From assembly GCA_015207195.1 (NCBI GenBank), contig JADEXJ010000061.1, forward strand, positions 1 to 33,430: a stretch of 33,430 nt of DNA, read 5' to 3'. Positions 9,450-16,391 of this stretch are shown piece by piece. Under the pieces are notes generated by a model, which was not told where the DNA came from, did not search any database, and saw only the letters and a program-made list of their open reading frames with translations. The DNA comes from Pleurocapsales cyanobacterium LEGE 10410. Its GTDB lineage: Bacteria; Cyanobacteriota; Cyanobacteriia; Cyanobacteriales; Xenococcaceae. How positions within the stretch are numbered: position 1 is the stretch's first letter; each line of letters begins with the position of its first letter. The position numbers and the translations under genes were made by a program.

Positions 9450-10652
9450 ATGAAACAAGTCCTAACAATAGTTTGCAAGCTCAACCCCTCTCAGAAAATA
9501 GTTAAAAAGATCGATCTTACTCTTGAGATGTTTGCTGCTGCTTGTAACTACGCTAACCAAGAAGTTAAGCCATCTATAACGAGCAAAACTACGATTCAAT
9601 CTCAGGTCTATCAAACCATTAGAGAGAAATACAGTTTGTCGGCTAACCTGGCTGTTAGGGCTTGCGCGAGAGTTGGTGCTAACCGCAAAACTGCGAAGAA
9701 AGATAAGAAGCCAGTTAAAGCATTCAAACCAACGTCGGCTGACTATGATGCTCGGATCTTTGCTTTCCGCGAAAAAGACTGGTCTGTTAGTCTGACTTTG
9801 GTTGGTGGCAGAGAACATATTCCAATCGTTAGTAGTAACTATCAAATTGGAAAGCTCAAAGGCACTAAGCCAACCTCGGCACAACTTTGTAAGCACAGGG
9901 ATGGCAACTACTATATTCATATTCAGGTTAAGGATGAAGCACCAAAACCAATTAGCTCTGATAACGTTATTGGAGTTGATTTTGGTCGCACCGATATAGC
10001 AGTTACTTCCGACAACAAAAAATGGTCTGGCAAAGAAATACGCGACGTGAGAGATAAGTATTCTCAGCAACGCACTAATCTCCAAAAGAAAGCCTCGAAA
10101 GGCACACGTAGTAGTAGACGTAGATGTCGTACACTGTTGAAACGGCTGTCGGGGAAGGAGAAAAGATTTCAACGCCATATTAACCATATCATCAGCAAAA
10201 CTATAGTCCTTGATGCCAAGAAAACTAATAGCCTCGTCGCTATTGAAGATTTGACTGGTATTAGAAAACGAACTAATCAACAACCTAGAAGTAAGACTGA
10301 ACGAAGACGCTCTAATAGCTGGAGTTTTTATCAACTTCGTACTTTTTTAGAGTACAAAGGATTGATTAACGGAGTTGAGGTGATCCCAGTTTCGCCACGT
10401 TATAGCTCTAAAACCTGCCATGCTTGTATGCATCTGGGATTGAGAAGCGGAAAAAGATTTAAGTGTACTAATAGTCGTTGTGGATGGCATGGTGATGCTG
10501 ACAAAAATGCAAGTTATAACTTGTCAATTATTGGAGGGGTTGTAACTCTTCTCCGAGGTTCGGATGAACTGTCTTGTACAGTGAGTTCAGGGCTACTGAA
10601 ACACGAAGCATTAGGGGGTGAGCTAAAGCCTCGCCCTTCTAGGGCGGGGTGA
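9450..10652 (+). CDS. tnpB: RNA-guided endonuclease TnpB (IS605 OrfB family)
   Basis: The 400-residue protein has the TnpB layout: an N-terminal helix-turn-helix/wedge region (MKQVLTIVCKLNPSQ), a basic middle, then the split RuvC nuclease. RuvC residues are visible: Asp177 in VIGVDFGRTDIAV, Glu266 in LVAIEDLTGIRKRT, and Asp349/Asp351 in WHGDADKNASYNL. A zinc ribbon is formed by C323-C326 and C339-C344. All expected catalytic residues are therefore present. In this family the protein is guided by an RNA derived from the right end of the element and cuts DNA at the donor or empty site, which helps the element persist. Its last residues (LKPRPSRAG) are encoded by the right-end hairpin. The ATG is the natural start. 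The helical middle region is short, but the overall length is normal. Confidence 0.92.
   Translation: MKQVLTIVCKLNPSQKIVKKIDLTLEMFAAACNYANQEVKPSITSKTTIQSQVYQTIREKYSLSANLAVRACARVGANRKTAKKDKKPVKAFKPTSADYDARIFAFREKDWSVSLTLVGGREHIPIVSSNYQIGKLKGTKPTSAQLCKHRDGNYYIHIQVKDEAPKPISSDNVIGVDFGRTDIAVTSDNKKWSGKEIRDVRDKYSQQRTNLQKKASKGTRSSRRRCRTLLKRLSGKEKRFQRHINHIISKTIVLDAKKTNSLVAIEDLTGIRKRTNQQPRSKTERRRSNSWSFYQLRTFLEYKGLINGVEVIPVSPRYSSKTCHACMHLGLRSGKRFKCTNSRCGWHGDADKNASYNLSIIGGVVTLLRGSDELSCTVSSGLLKHEALGGELKPRPSRAG
10500..10652 (+). ncRNA. Candidate omega RNA (reRNA) scaffold at the right end
   Basis: In known TnpB elements the guide RNA comes from the 3' end of tnpB and the right end, with the guide taken from the flanking DNA. 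Here a 9-bp stem, CCTCGCCCT (10629-10637) with AGGGCGGGG (10641-10649), closes on a 3-base loop at the element end. The guide would then be the flank after about 10652. The 5' limit given is a guess and transcription is inferred, not seen. Confidence 0.35.
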
Positions 10653-11498
10653 AGTTACTTTCATTAGTTGATAGGAATTATAGAGATTATGATAGACCAG
10701 ATAAAACATCGGTCCGAGAGCTACGATTGGATTGAGAAAAGTAAAAGCTAGCCAGACAGCAAACATGGTATTTTTTTGCCCCAGAGACTGACTGGCTTCC
10801 AAAGCAAATTTTTGTCCCCCAATTAATTTGCCAATCCCAAAGTTGAGAGTACAGAGCATCAACGAGCTAGCTGCAATGAGAAAAATCATTTGAAGGGTAG
10901 TATTAGACTCGTAAATAATAAAGTGTGTGGCTCTAGCCGTTGCCAAGAATAGTAAAATATGCCAGATGCAAAAAGATAAATTTTTGTGTTTCAAGAGTAA
11001 CTGCTGTAGGGAGGGATTAAACTCTTTGACCAGTTGAGCCATCAGTAAGGGAATACCAAAGACAAACCAGATAGACCGAAAGACTTCTGAAGTTGAAACT
11101 GAAGTCTCTGGAGTTGTTATCCAAGAGAGCAACAACGGAATAGTCAAACCAATAATACTGTTGGTAAGCAGTACGGATGAGGCGACATATTCCACATTGC
11201 CCTGCAAAAAATCCATGACAGCTGGCGCAGCGGTTGCTGTAGGAGTGATGGCAGTAATCAAGCATAAAAACGCTAGTTCGGAGTTGAATGGGAGAATAAT
11301 TAAGTAAACGGCAATAGCAATAACTAGATTGGCAACAACAATCCAAAGTGCGTGAGGATAAAAAGTTTTAATGCTGATTTTGAGAAAAGGAAAAAACAAC
11401 ATCAGCATTAGCAGATACTTAATCGCAAAGGCATAGATGTGCGCTTGAGAAATAATGATCCCCAAGAGAATCGCTACTATAGGTGAAAAAGATTTCAT
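10623..11498 (-). CDS. Bile acid:sodium symporter (BASS/SBF) family transporter, C-terminus altered
   Basis: The 291-residue polytopic membrane protein has about nine or ten hydrophobic spans. Family-like segments are ITAITPTATAAPAVMDFLQG, SSVLLTNSIIGLTIPLLL and, near the end, GQKNTMFAVWLAFTFLNP followed by ALGPMFYLVYHNLYNS. These match the sodium-dependent bile acid symporter superfamily; the substrate (an organic anion or similar) cannot be told. The ATG start MKSFSPIVAILLG leads straight into the first span. The last ten residues (TSPRPRRARL) and the TAG stop come from the right end of the neighbouring tnpB element, so the original stop was displaced. All membrane spans precede that point, so function may be kept. 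It is transcribed toward the element and cphA. Confidence 0.82.
   Translation of the reverse strand: MKSFSPIVAILLGIIISQAHIYAFAIKYLLMLMLFFPFLKISIKTFYPHALWIVVANLVIAIAVYLIILPFNSELAFLCLITAITPTATAAPAVMDFLQGNVEYVASSVLLTNSIIGLTIPLLLSWITTPETSVSTSEVFRSIWFVFGIPLLMAQLVKEFNPSLQQLLLKHKNLSFCIWHILLFLATARATHFIIYESNTTLQMIFLIAASSLMLCTLNFGIGKLIGGQKFALEASQSLGQKNTMFAVWLAFTFLNPIVALGPMFYLVYHNLYNSYQLMKVTSPRPRRARL
10629..10649 (+). repeat. Right-end hairpin of the tnpB element
   Basis: A stem of 9 pairs (one G-T) forms around loop TCT. It codes for the C-terminus of TnpB on the plus strand and for PRPRRA near the C-terminus of the BASS transporter on the minus strand. It could also act as a bidirectional transcription stop, although neither side has a long T run. 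Confidence 0.65.
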
Positions 11499-11570
11499 CA
11501 GGAATATACTCTGTTGCCCTCAAGATAGAAGAAGTCGGCTTGGTCAACTAGTTCGGAACGATTAAAACAC

Positions 11571-12017
11571 TTAAGCAATGAGCGATAAACCAGATGTAAC
11601 TGGAGAATGGTTGTACAGAACCATAGTGCTGCTAGAGTTGTGTTGAAAACCGAGCTGCTCGTAAAAGTGTTGTTGATGGGTAGTCATTAGGTAAACCCTT
11701 TCTACTCGATTCATTCGGGGATGATTCAAAACAGTCTTGACCAACTTCTGACCTAATCCTACTCCCTGGTAGTCTGGATGAATTACGACATCCCAGATAG
11801 TAGCTCGATAAATACCGTCTGAAATAGCCCTAGCAAAGCCAATCATCTTCTCTCCATCCCAGACACTAACTACGGGATCGCTGTTAGCGATCGCAATTTC
11901 CAATTCTTCAAGTCGTCGCTCTTTTGCCCAAAAAGCTGTTGATTCCAATAATTCCTGAAGTTGGTCGAGATCGATTTGGTAAGGGTGAGTATAAAATTGA
12001 ATCTGATGACAATCCAT
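11571..12017 (-). CDS. GNAT family N-acetyltransferase (Ycf52-like)
   Basis: The 148-residue protein contains the acetyl-CoA binding signature VIHPDYQGVGLGQKLVKTVL, preceded by SVWDGEKMIGFARAISDGIY and followed by YLMTTHQQHFYEQLGF. The FWAKERRLEELEIAIANSDP block and this overall pattern match the cyanobacterial/algal Ycf52 group. That group is related to plant plastid NSI/SNAT acetyltransferases; the substrate here is unknown. I chose the ATG at 12017 because GAGGAG lies about 10 bases upstream. An upstream in-frame ATG at 12104 would add 29 poorly conserved residues and overlap the 12082-12411 gene. It lies downstream of that gene on the same strand with a 64-bp gap. Confidence 0.85.
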   Translation of the reverse strand: MDCHQIQFYTHPYQIDLDQLQELLESTAFWAKERRLEELEIAIANSDPVVSVWDGEKMIGFARAISDGIYRATIWDVVIHPDYQGVGLGQKLVKTVLNHPRMNRVERVYLMTTHQQHFYEQLGFQHNSSSTMVLYNHSPVTSGLSLIA

Positions 12018-12081
12018 ATGGTTTATCTCCTCAAACAGCGATACAGCAACCTCGATCTTCGTCTCAGAACCCGAGGGAAGA

Positions 12082-12411
12082 TTAGATTTTTCTTGCCACT
12101 TCACGACACGTTGCTAAGACATGAGGGCAAGCCCAGGAAATTTCAATGCGCTTAATAAATTGCTCTAGTCGTTTTAAATTGTCAGCAGTAAAATATATTT
12201 GTTCGTCCAGTTTCTGTGGCTCAATCTTCAAAGCCAACAAGCAGTCCCAGAGAACAGACTGAGAAATTTGACATTGCTCTGGAAAACTTTCAAAGGGAAT
12301 CAGGTTTTCTAAAGCCTCCTGCTTAGCTAATAATTTTCCCAGTCGAGCCAAGATTAAATGTCGAGACTGAATTGGCGCATCGAGATCGGCAATCTCTGTA
12401 GTTTTGTTCAT
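12082..12411 (-). CDS. Hypothetical protein, 109 aa
   Basis: I do not recognise this protein. It is predicted to be mainly helical and soluble, with no membrane span or signal peptide. The N-terminal half contains SRHLILARLGKLLAKQEALE; the C-terminal half contains ADNLKRLEQFIKRIEISWAC and two further Cys-containing positions (CPHVLATC). It lies 110 bp downstream of ppsA on the same strand and just upstream of the GNAT gene, so the three may be transcribed together. The start ATG has no good Shine-Dalgarno sequence. It is taken as real because it fills the space between neighbours and has ordinary codon use. Confidence 0.6.
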   Translation of the reverse strand: MNKTTEIADLDAPIQSRHLILARLGKLLAKQEALENLIPFESFPEQCQISQSVLWDCLLALKIEPQKLDEQIYFTADNLKRLEQFIKRIEISWACPHVLATCREVARKI

Positions 12412-12521
12412 AATTTAAAGGAAAAGTAGAAGTGGGGAACAGGATCGATCTGGTTGACCGCCAGTCCTTCCTCTTCCCCGTGGGATACCTAGCTTAATAA
12501 CTCATGCAAGAGATCGGATAT

Positions 12522-15029
12522 CTATTTAGTAGCGACCCCTTCGGTTTTAGCGACCTCTAGCAAAGTTTTTAATACGGAGTCGGGATTAAGGCTGAGGGAG
12601 TCAATCCCCAGTTCTACCAAGAAGCGAGCAAACTCAGGATAGTCACTGGGTGCTTGACCGCAGATACCCACCTTGCGACCTTTAGCTTTCGCTTTGGTAA
12701 TCACTTGGCGCACCATTTCTTTGACTCCTTCATCCCGTTCGTCAAATAGTTGGGCAACTAAAGCGGAGTCGCGATCGAGTCCCAAGGTTAACTGAGTTAG
12801 ATCGTTAGAACCAATGGAGAACCCGTCAAATACTTCGCTGTAGCGATCTGCCAAAATGACGTTATTGGGGATCTCGCACATGACGTAAACCTGCAAGCCA
12901 TTTTCCCCCCGTTTCAGACCGTATTTTGCCATTTCTGCCAGTACCTTGCGTCCTTCGGCAGGAGTTCGGCAGAAGGGAATCATCGGGATGACGTTGGTTA
13001 AACCCATTTCATCCCTGACTCGTTTTAGAGCCTTACACTCTAACCCGTAAGCATCGCGGTAGTTTTCGTCATAGTAGCGACTCGCACCCCGCCAGCCAAT
13101 CATCGGGTTTTCTTCGGTTGGCTCAAACTGTTTGCCACCCAAGAGGTTAGCGTACTCGTTGCTCTTGAAGTCGGACATCCGCACTATTACTGGTTTAGGA
13201 TAAAAAGCAGCAGCGATTGTACCGATACCTCTAGCTAGCTTATCTACAAAGAAGTCGGGTTTATGGTCGTACAATGCTGTCAACTGAGCAATTTCCTGCT
13301 TGACGGATTCATCTTCTAACTCGTCAAAATGAAGCAATGCCAGCGGATGAGCTTTGATATGGTTGGCAATGATAAACTCAAATCGCGCTAAACCCACACC
13401 ATCGCAGGGAATTGAAGCCAGACTAAAGGCTTCTTCGGGGTTGCCTACATTCATCAAGATTTGGGTGCGAGTGCGAGGGAGGTTTTTAAGTTCGGTTGCC
13501 TGAATTTCAAACGGCACTAAACCATCATATACTCGTCCTTCTTCTCCTTCTGCACAGGAGACGGTCACTTCTCGACCCGTAGTCAAGATCCCTGTAGCCT
13601 TACCGCAGCCGACGATCGCCGGAATTCCCATTTCACGGGCAATAATTGCTGCGTGGCAAGTACGTCCCCCCTGATTGGTAACGATCGCGCTGGCTTTTTT
13701 CATGATCGGTTCCCAATCGGGGTCGGTCTTGTTAGTTACTAAAACTTCACCTGCTTGAAATTCATCGAGGTTGTGAACATTCAAAATTATTCTGGCTCGA
13801 CCCTGACCGATTTTTTCTCCGACAGCGCGCCCTCGGATGAGAATATCGCTAGTTCCTTGCAGTTTATAGTTGCGTAGAACAGCGTCAGATTTTTGCGATT
13901 GCACCGTTTCGGGACGAGCTTGAACGATAAATAATTCGCCAGTCAAACCGTCTTTTGCCCACTCGATGTCCATCGGGGTATAAGTATCGCGCACCTCAGA
14001 ATAGTGGTCTTCAATGATGCAAGCCCACTTAGCTAAAGCGAGAATCTCGTCATCGGCGATCGCATATTTATGCCGTTCTGGTTCGGGTACGGGGACATTT
14101 TTGGTCAGCTTGCCACCGCCGACATCGTAGATCATTTTAATTTCTTTGCTGCCCAGGCGTTTTTCTAAGATCGGTTGGTAGCTCTGCTGGAGAGTAGGTT
14201 TAAACACAAAATACTCATCTGGATTGACCGCACCCTGGACGACGTTTTCCCCCAGACCGTAAGCAGCAGTGACCAGGGCAGCATTCTTAAAGCCTGTTTC
14301 GGTATCGATGGAGAACATCACCCCCGACGAAGCCAGATCCGAACGCACCATTTTTTGGATTCCAACGGAGAGAGCTACCTCAAAGTGGTCGAAACCCTTA
14401 ATCGTGCGGTAGGAGATGGCACGGTCGGTAAACAAGGAAGCGAAGCACTTATGGCAAGCATCTAACACCCCTCTGACTCCATGAACGTTAAGATAGGTTT
14501 CTTGCTGTCCTGCAAAACTGGCATCGGGTAAGTCTTCCGCCGTTGCCGAGGAGCGCACTGCCACATCGGTATAGCTACTGTACTGCTTGCATTCTTCTTG
14601 TTCTGACTCTGGCAAGCGATCGCACAACTCAGCAGTACCGTTATAGCGATCGCACAACTGGATATATGCCTGAGCGATCGCCTGTTCTAGTTCCCTTGGG
14701 AAGGGGGTATTGAGAATTAGGGCGCGAGCTTGTTTGCCGTGTTGTCGCAAGTTGCTCATATCCTCAATATCTAAATCTGAGAATAGCTGGCGCAGCTTGT
14801 CTTGCAAACCTGCCTGCTCGACAAAATAGCGATAGGCATAAGCTGTAGTGGCAAAGCCAGCAGGAACATTAACGCCTTTGGGGATTAGTTGTTGAATCAT
14901 TTCACCTAAAGAGGCATTTTTGCCACCTACAAAAGAGATATCTGCAATGCCAACCTCTTCAAACCAGAGGATTAAAGCTTCTTCTTTAGTGGATTGGAAA
15001 GGCTGGCGATCGACTCTTGTTTGTACCAT
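12522..15029 (-). CDS. ppsA: Phosphoenolpyruvate synthase
   Basis: It converts pyruvate, ATP and water to PEP, AMP and phosphate, the first step of gluconeogenesis from pyruvate. The 835 residues contain an N-terminal ATP-binding domain (AVRSSATAEDLPDASFAGQQ), the phosphohistidine domain with His459 in GGRTCHAAIIAREMGIPA, and the PEP/pyruvate-binding barrel with SDFKSNEYANLLGG, GSNDLTQLTLGLDRDS and Cys790 in VGICGQAPSD. It is about 40 residues longer than E. coli PpsA (792). Part of the excess is an insertion before the AVRSS motif, encoded around 14600-14660 and built on a 30-bp HIP1-containing duplication. Active-site motifs are all present. The ATG start has family-typical sequence after it. 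Confidence 0.96.
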   Translation of the reverse strand: MVQTRVDRQPFQSTKEEALILWFEEVGIADISFVGGKNASLGEMIQQLIPKGVNVPAGFATTAYAYRYFVEQAGLQDKLRQLFSDLDIEDMSNLRQHGKQARALILNTPFPRELEQAIAQAYIQLCDRYNGTAELCDRLPESEQEECKQYSSYTDVAVRSSATAEDLPDASFAGQQETYLNVHGVRGVLDACHKCFASLFTDRAISYRTIKGFDHFEVALSVGIQKMVRSDLASSGVMFSIDTETGFKNAALVTAAYGLGENVVQGAVNPDEYFVFKPTLQQSYQPILEKRLGSKEIKMIYDVGGGKLTKNVPVPEPERHKYAIADDEILALAKWACIIEDHYSEVRDTYTPMDIEWAKDGLTGELFIVQARPETVQSQKSDAVLRNYKLQGTSDILIRGRAVGEKIGQGRARIILNVHNLDEFQAGEVLVTNKTDPDWEPIMKKASAIVTNQGGRTCHAAIIAREMGIPAIVGCGKATGILTTGREVTVSCAEGEEGRVYDGLVPFEIQATELKNLPRTRTQILMNVGNPEEAFSLASIPCDGVGLARFEFIIANHIKAHPLALLHFDELEDESVKQEIAQLTALYDHKPDFFVDKLARGIGTIAAAFYPKPVIVRMSDFKSNEYANLLGGKQFEPTEENPMIGWRGASRYYDENYRDAYGLECKALKRVRDEMGLTNVIPMIPFCRTPAEGRKVLAEMAKYGLKRGENGLQVYVMCEIPNNVILADRYSEVFDGFSIGSNDLTQLTLGLDRDSALVAQLFDERDEGVKEMVRQVITKAKAKGRKVGICGQAPSDYPEFARFLVELGIDSLSLNPDSVLKTLLEVAKTEGVATK
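14615..14659. repeat. In-frame direct repeat with HIP1 sites inside ppsA
   Basis: The 15-bp word AGCGATCGCACAACT occurs at 14615-14629 and again at 14645-14659, exactly 30 bp apart. It encodes LCDR twice in the protein (QLCDRYNGTAELCDRL). A third HIP1 octamer lies at 14674-14681. The repeat falls in a PpsA linker that is much shorter in E. coli. Confidence 0.75.
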
Positions 15030-15137
15030 GGGTTAAACTCCTAAGACGTTTCAACTTTGTTTATGTTAATTAGCTCGATAGATAAATTAGCTAGCTATGG
15101 GGTCGGCTGCGATAATATCTGATCGAGTATCGGAAAA

Positions 15138-15245
15138 CTACTGGAAGTTTTCGACAAATCTTCTAGCTAACTCTTGTGCCTGTTGTTTGTAGGCTTCTGG
15201 ATCGTCCCAAGTATTTTGAGGATTAAGAATATGGCTGGGAACTCC
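15138..15245 (-). pseudogene. pckA: C-terminal remnant of ATP-dependent PEP carboxykinase
   Basis: On the minus strand, 35 codons ending in TAG read [16 protein letters not shown], then [19 protein letters not shown]. This closely follows the C-terminal pattern of ATP-type PEP carboxykinases, where a (D)P(R/Q)NTW or NTY motif is followed by an alanine-rich helix and F-x-x-NF. An in-frame TAA lies two codons upstream and no start codon is present, so only the tail of a former gene remains. It sits 108 bp upstream of ppsA on the same strand. This suggests that a PEP-forming carboxykinase gene once stood here and was deleted. The identification rests on motif memory, not an alignment. Confidence 0.65.
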
Positions 15246-15255
15246 TGATTTTTAG

Positions 15256-15288
15256 GATCGGGGATTGAGAAATTTCTTGTCCCCAATC
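15256..15288. repeat. Inverted repeat between pckA remnant and 69-aa gene
   Basis: GATCGGGGATT on the left is nearly matched by the complementary arm ending GTCCCCAATC, around a GAGAAA/TTTCTT inner stem. It forms a long imperfect hairpin. No T run follows on either strand, so it is not a textbook terminator. It may be left over from the event that removed the carboxykinase gene. Confidence 0.4.
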
Positions 15289-15361
15289 ATGGTTTCTCTT
15301 TGATTCAAATTGATTCAAAAATATATTCCACTCTAAAAACAGCTACAGCGATTACAGATTG

Positions 15362-15571
15362 CTAGTCTACCGCTTGTGTTACAGGTTTCCAAAGTTCTGC
15401 TTCGGTAGGGATAATCAAGTTATTTCCTCGAGCGTCTGTCGAACTTAAACCATAGATAAATGGTACTAACCCCATTAGTAGTGAACTGACAACCACGAGA
15501 ACGACTAAATTAAACTGGTTGAGATGCTCGTGATCTGGGTGGAGTAATTGTGTTAATCGTTGTGTACTCAT
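15362..15571 (-). CDS. Small single-span membrane protein, 69 aa, unknown
   Basis: The predicted protein has a short polar N-terminus (MSTQRLTQLLHPDHEHLNQF), one clear transmembrane segment near residues 21-42 (NLVVLVVVSSLLMGLVPFIY) and a polar C-terminal tail. AGGTGGG lies a few bases before the ATG as a ribosome binding site. It lacks the chlorophyll-binding ExxNxR motif, so it is not a HLIP, and I do not match it to a known photosystem small subunit. It is flanked by non-coding DNA on both sides and is the farthest upstream gene of the minus-strand ppsA group. Function unknown. Confidence 0.55.
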   Translation of the reverse strand: MSTQRLTQLLHPDHEHLNQFNLVVLVVVSSLLMGLVPFIYGLSSTDARGNNLIIPTEAELWKPVTQAVD

Positions 15572-16391
15572 TTCCCACCTCTCTCTAGTATTTTTTAACT
15601 TGAAAAGCTATTTTTCTGGAAAAAGCTAGTCTGCTTCTTGGAATCAGTAAACTGCTTTTGGCTTGATTACTACATATATTTTAAACCTTATAAAATATAT
15701 ATTCAAATCGTCATTAATCTTAATTGACTTATATCAAGAAAGTATGACAAAAAGTTAGCTTAGAAAATCATTTTTGCCTGGTAATTTTTATCTTAATTAT
15801 GCTTATGCTCGAGCGTTAAGAATCTAAGAATCTAGTCGAGGAAAACTTTATTTTAGCCACAATCGAAGCTAATTTTCTCTATTTAATTCTTAGTCAAACA
15901 ACTATAGCAGTTCATGTTTAATTTGCTGTAGTATATTAGACGTACAAGCAAAAATTTTAGCCAAAATAATGTCTGTAAACCCTGAATACAGGTTATTCCC
16001 AACCCTCATATGATACAATTTTATAACAACACTTTGATGACTAAAACAACATAAATATTGTTTTAGTAACGAGAAAAAATAAAATATTTAGGAAAATGTT
16101 ATTTATTTAACAAAATTGCAACTGAGCTTAGTGTTTAAATAAAGGTAAAGACCAATTTAAATTAAAGATCTCCTAAGAGAGATTGGCAATCAGCAAATGT
16201 CAACTAAATCATTTACGGTTGAAGAGATAATAGTTGGGAATATCGGCAATAAAAAACAGCATTTCTAGCTTTTTGAACCAGATTTTTTGATCCATTTACC
16301 AAGCTGATTTCTCCTATGGTATCAATATTAAATTAATTGATTTTTTGTATACTTAATCCGATCGAGTACCCAAATCTCGATCGCCAAGCCC
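15572..16391. other. 820-bp AT-rich gene-free region upstream of glgP
   Basis: No ORF with coding character was found on either strand; the longest starts give 14- to 23-codon peptides. It must hold the divergent promoters for the 69-aa gene and glgP. It includes a 10-bp inverted repeat with a 7-base spacer at 15674-15700 (ATATATTTTA and TAAAATATAT) and a short duplication (AAGAATCT, twice) near 15820. No tRNA or riboswitch was recognised. Confidence 0.4.
15674..15700. repeat. AT-rich perfect inverted repeat upstream of the 69-aa gene
   Basis: ATATATTTTA at 15674-15683 and TAAAATATAT at 15691-15700 are perfect complements, separated by AACCTTA. It lies about 100 bp upstream of the minus-strand 69-aa gene. 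It could be an operator for a dimeric regulator or a cruciform-prone sequence; in such AT-rich DNA chance is also possible. Confidence 0.35.

Larger units (their letters stand above)
9330..10660 (+). mobile_element. IS200/IS605-type element, tnpB only (IS1341-like)
   Basis: A single tnpB gene is flanked by subterminal imperfect hairpins rather than terminal inverted repeats, as in the IS200/IS605 superfamily. The left hairpin (9345-9380) and right hairpin (10629-10649) begin with the same word, AAGCCTCG, in the same orientation. No tnpA (Y1 transposase) or serine recombinase is present, so it would need TnpA in trans. Exact boundaries cannot be set without an empty site; the given ends are estimates. 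It sits between the convergent cphA and BASS transporter genes. Confidence 0.75.

Noticed and set aside
9462-10334. 290-codon minus-strand ORF antisense to tnpB
   Set aside because: Despite its length it has no domain pattern and fully overlaps tnpB, whose motifs are unmistakable.
12434-12479. GGGGAA/TTCCCC arms between ppsA and the 109-aa gene as a terminator
   Set aside because: The stem is only 6 bp with a 34-base loop and no T run. Too weak to call.
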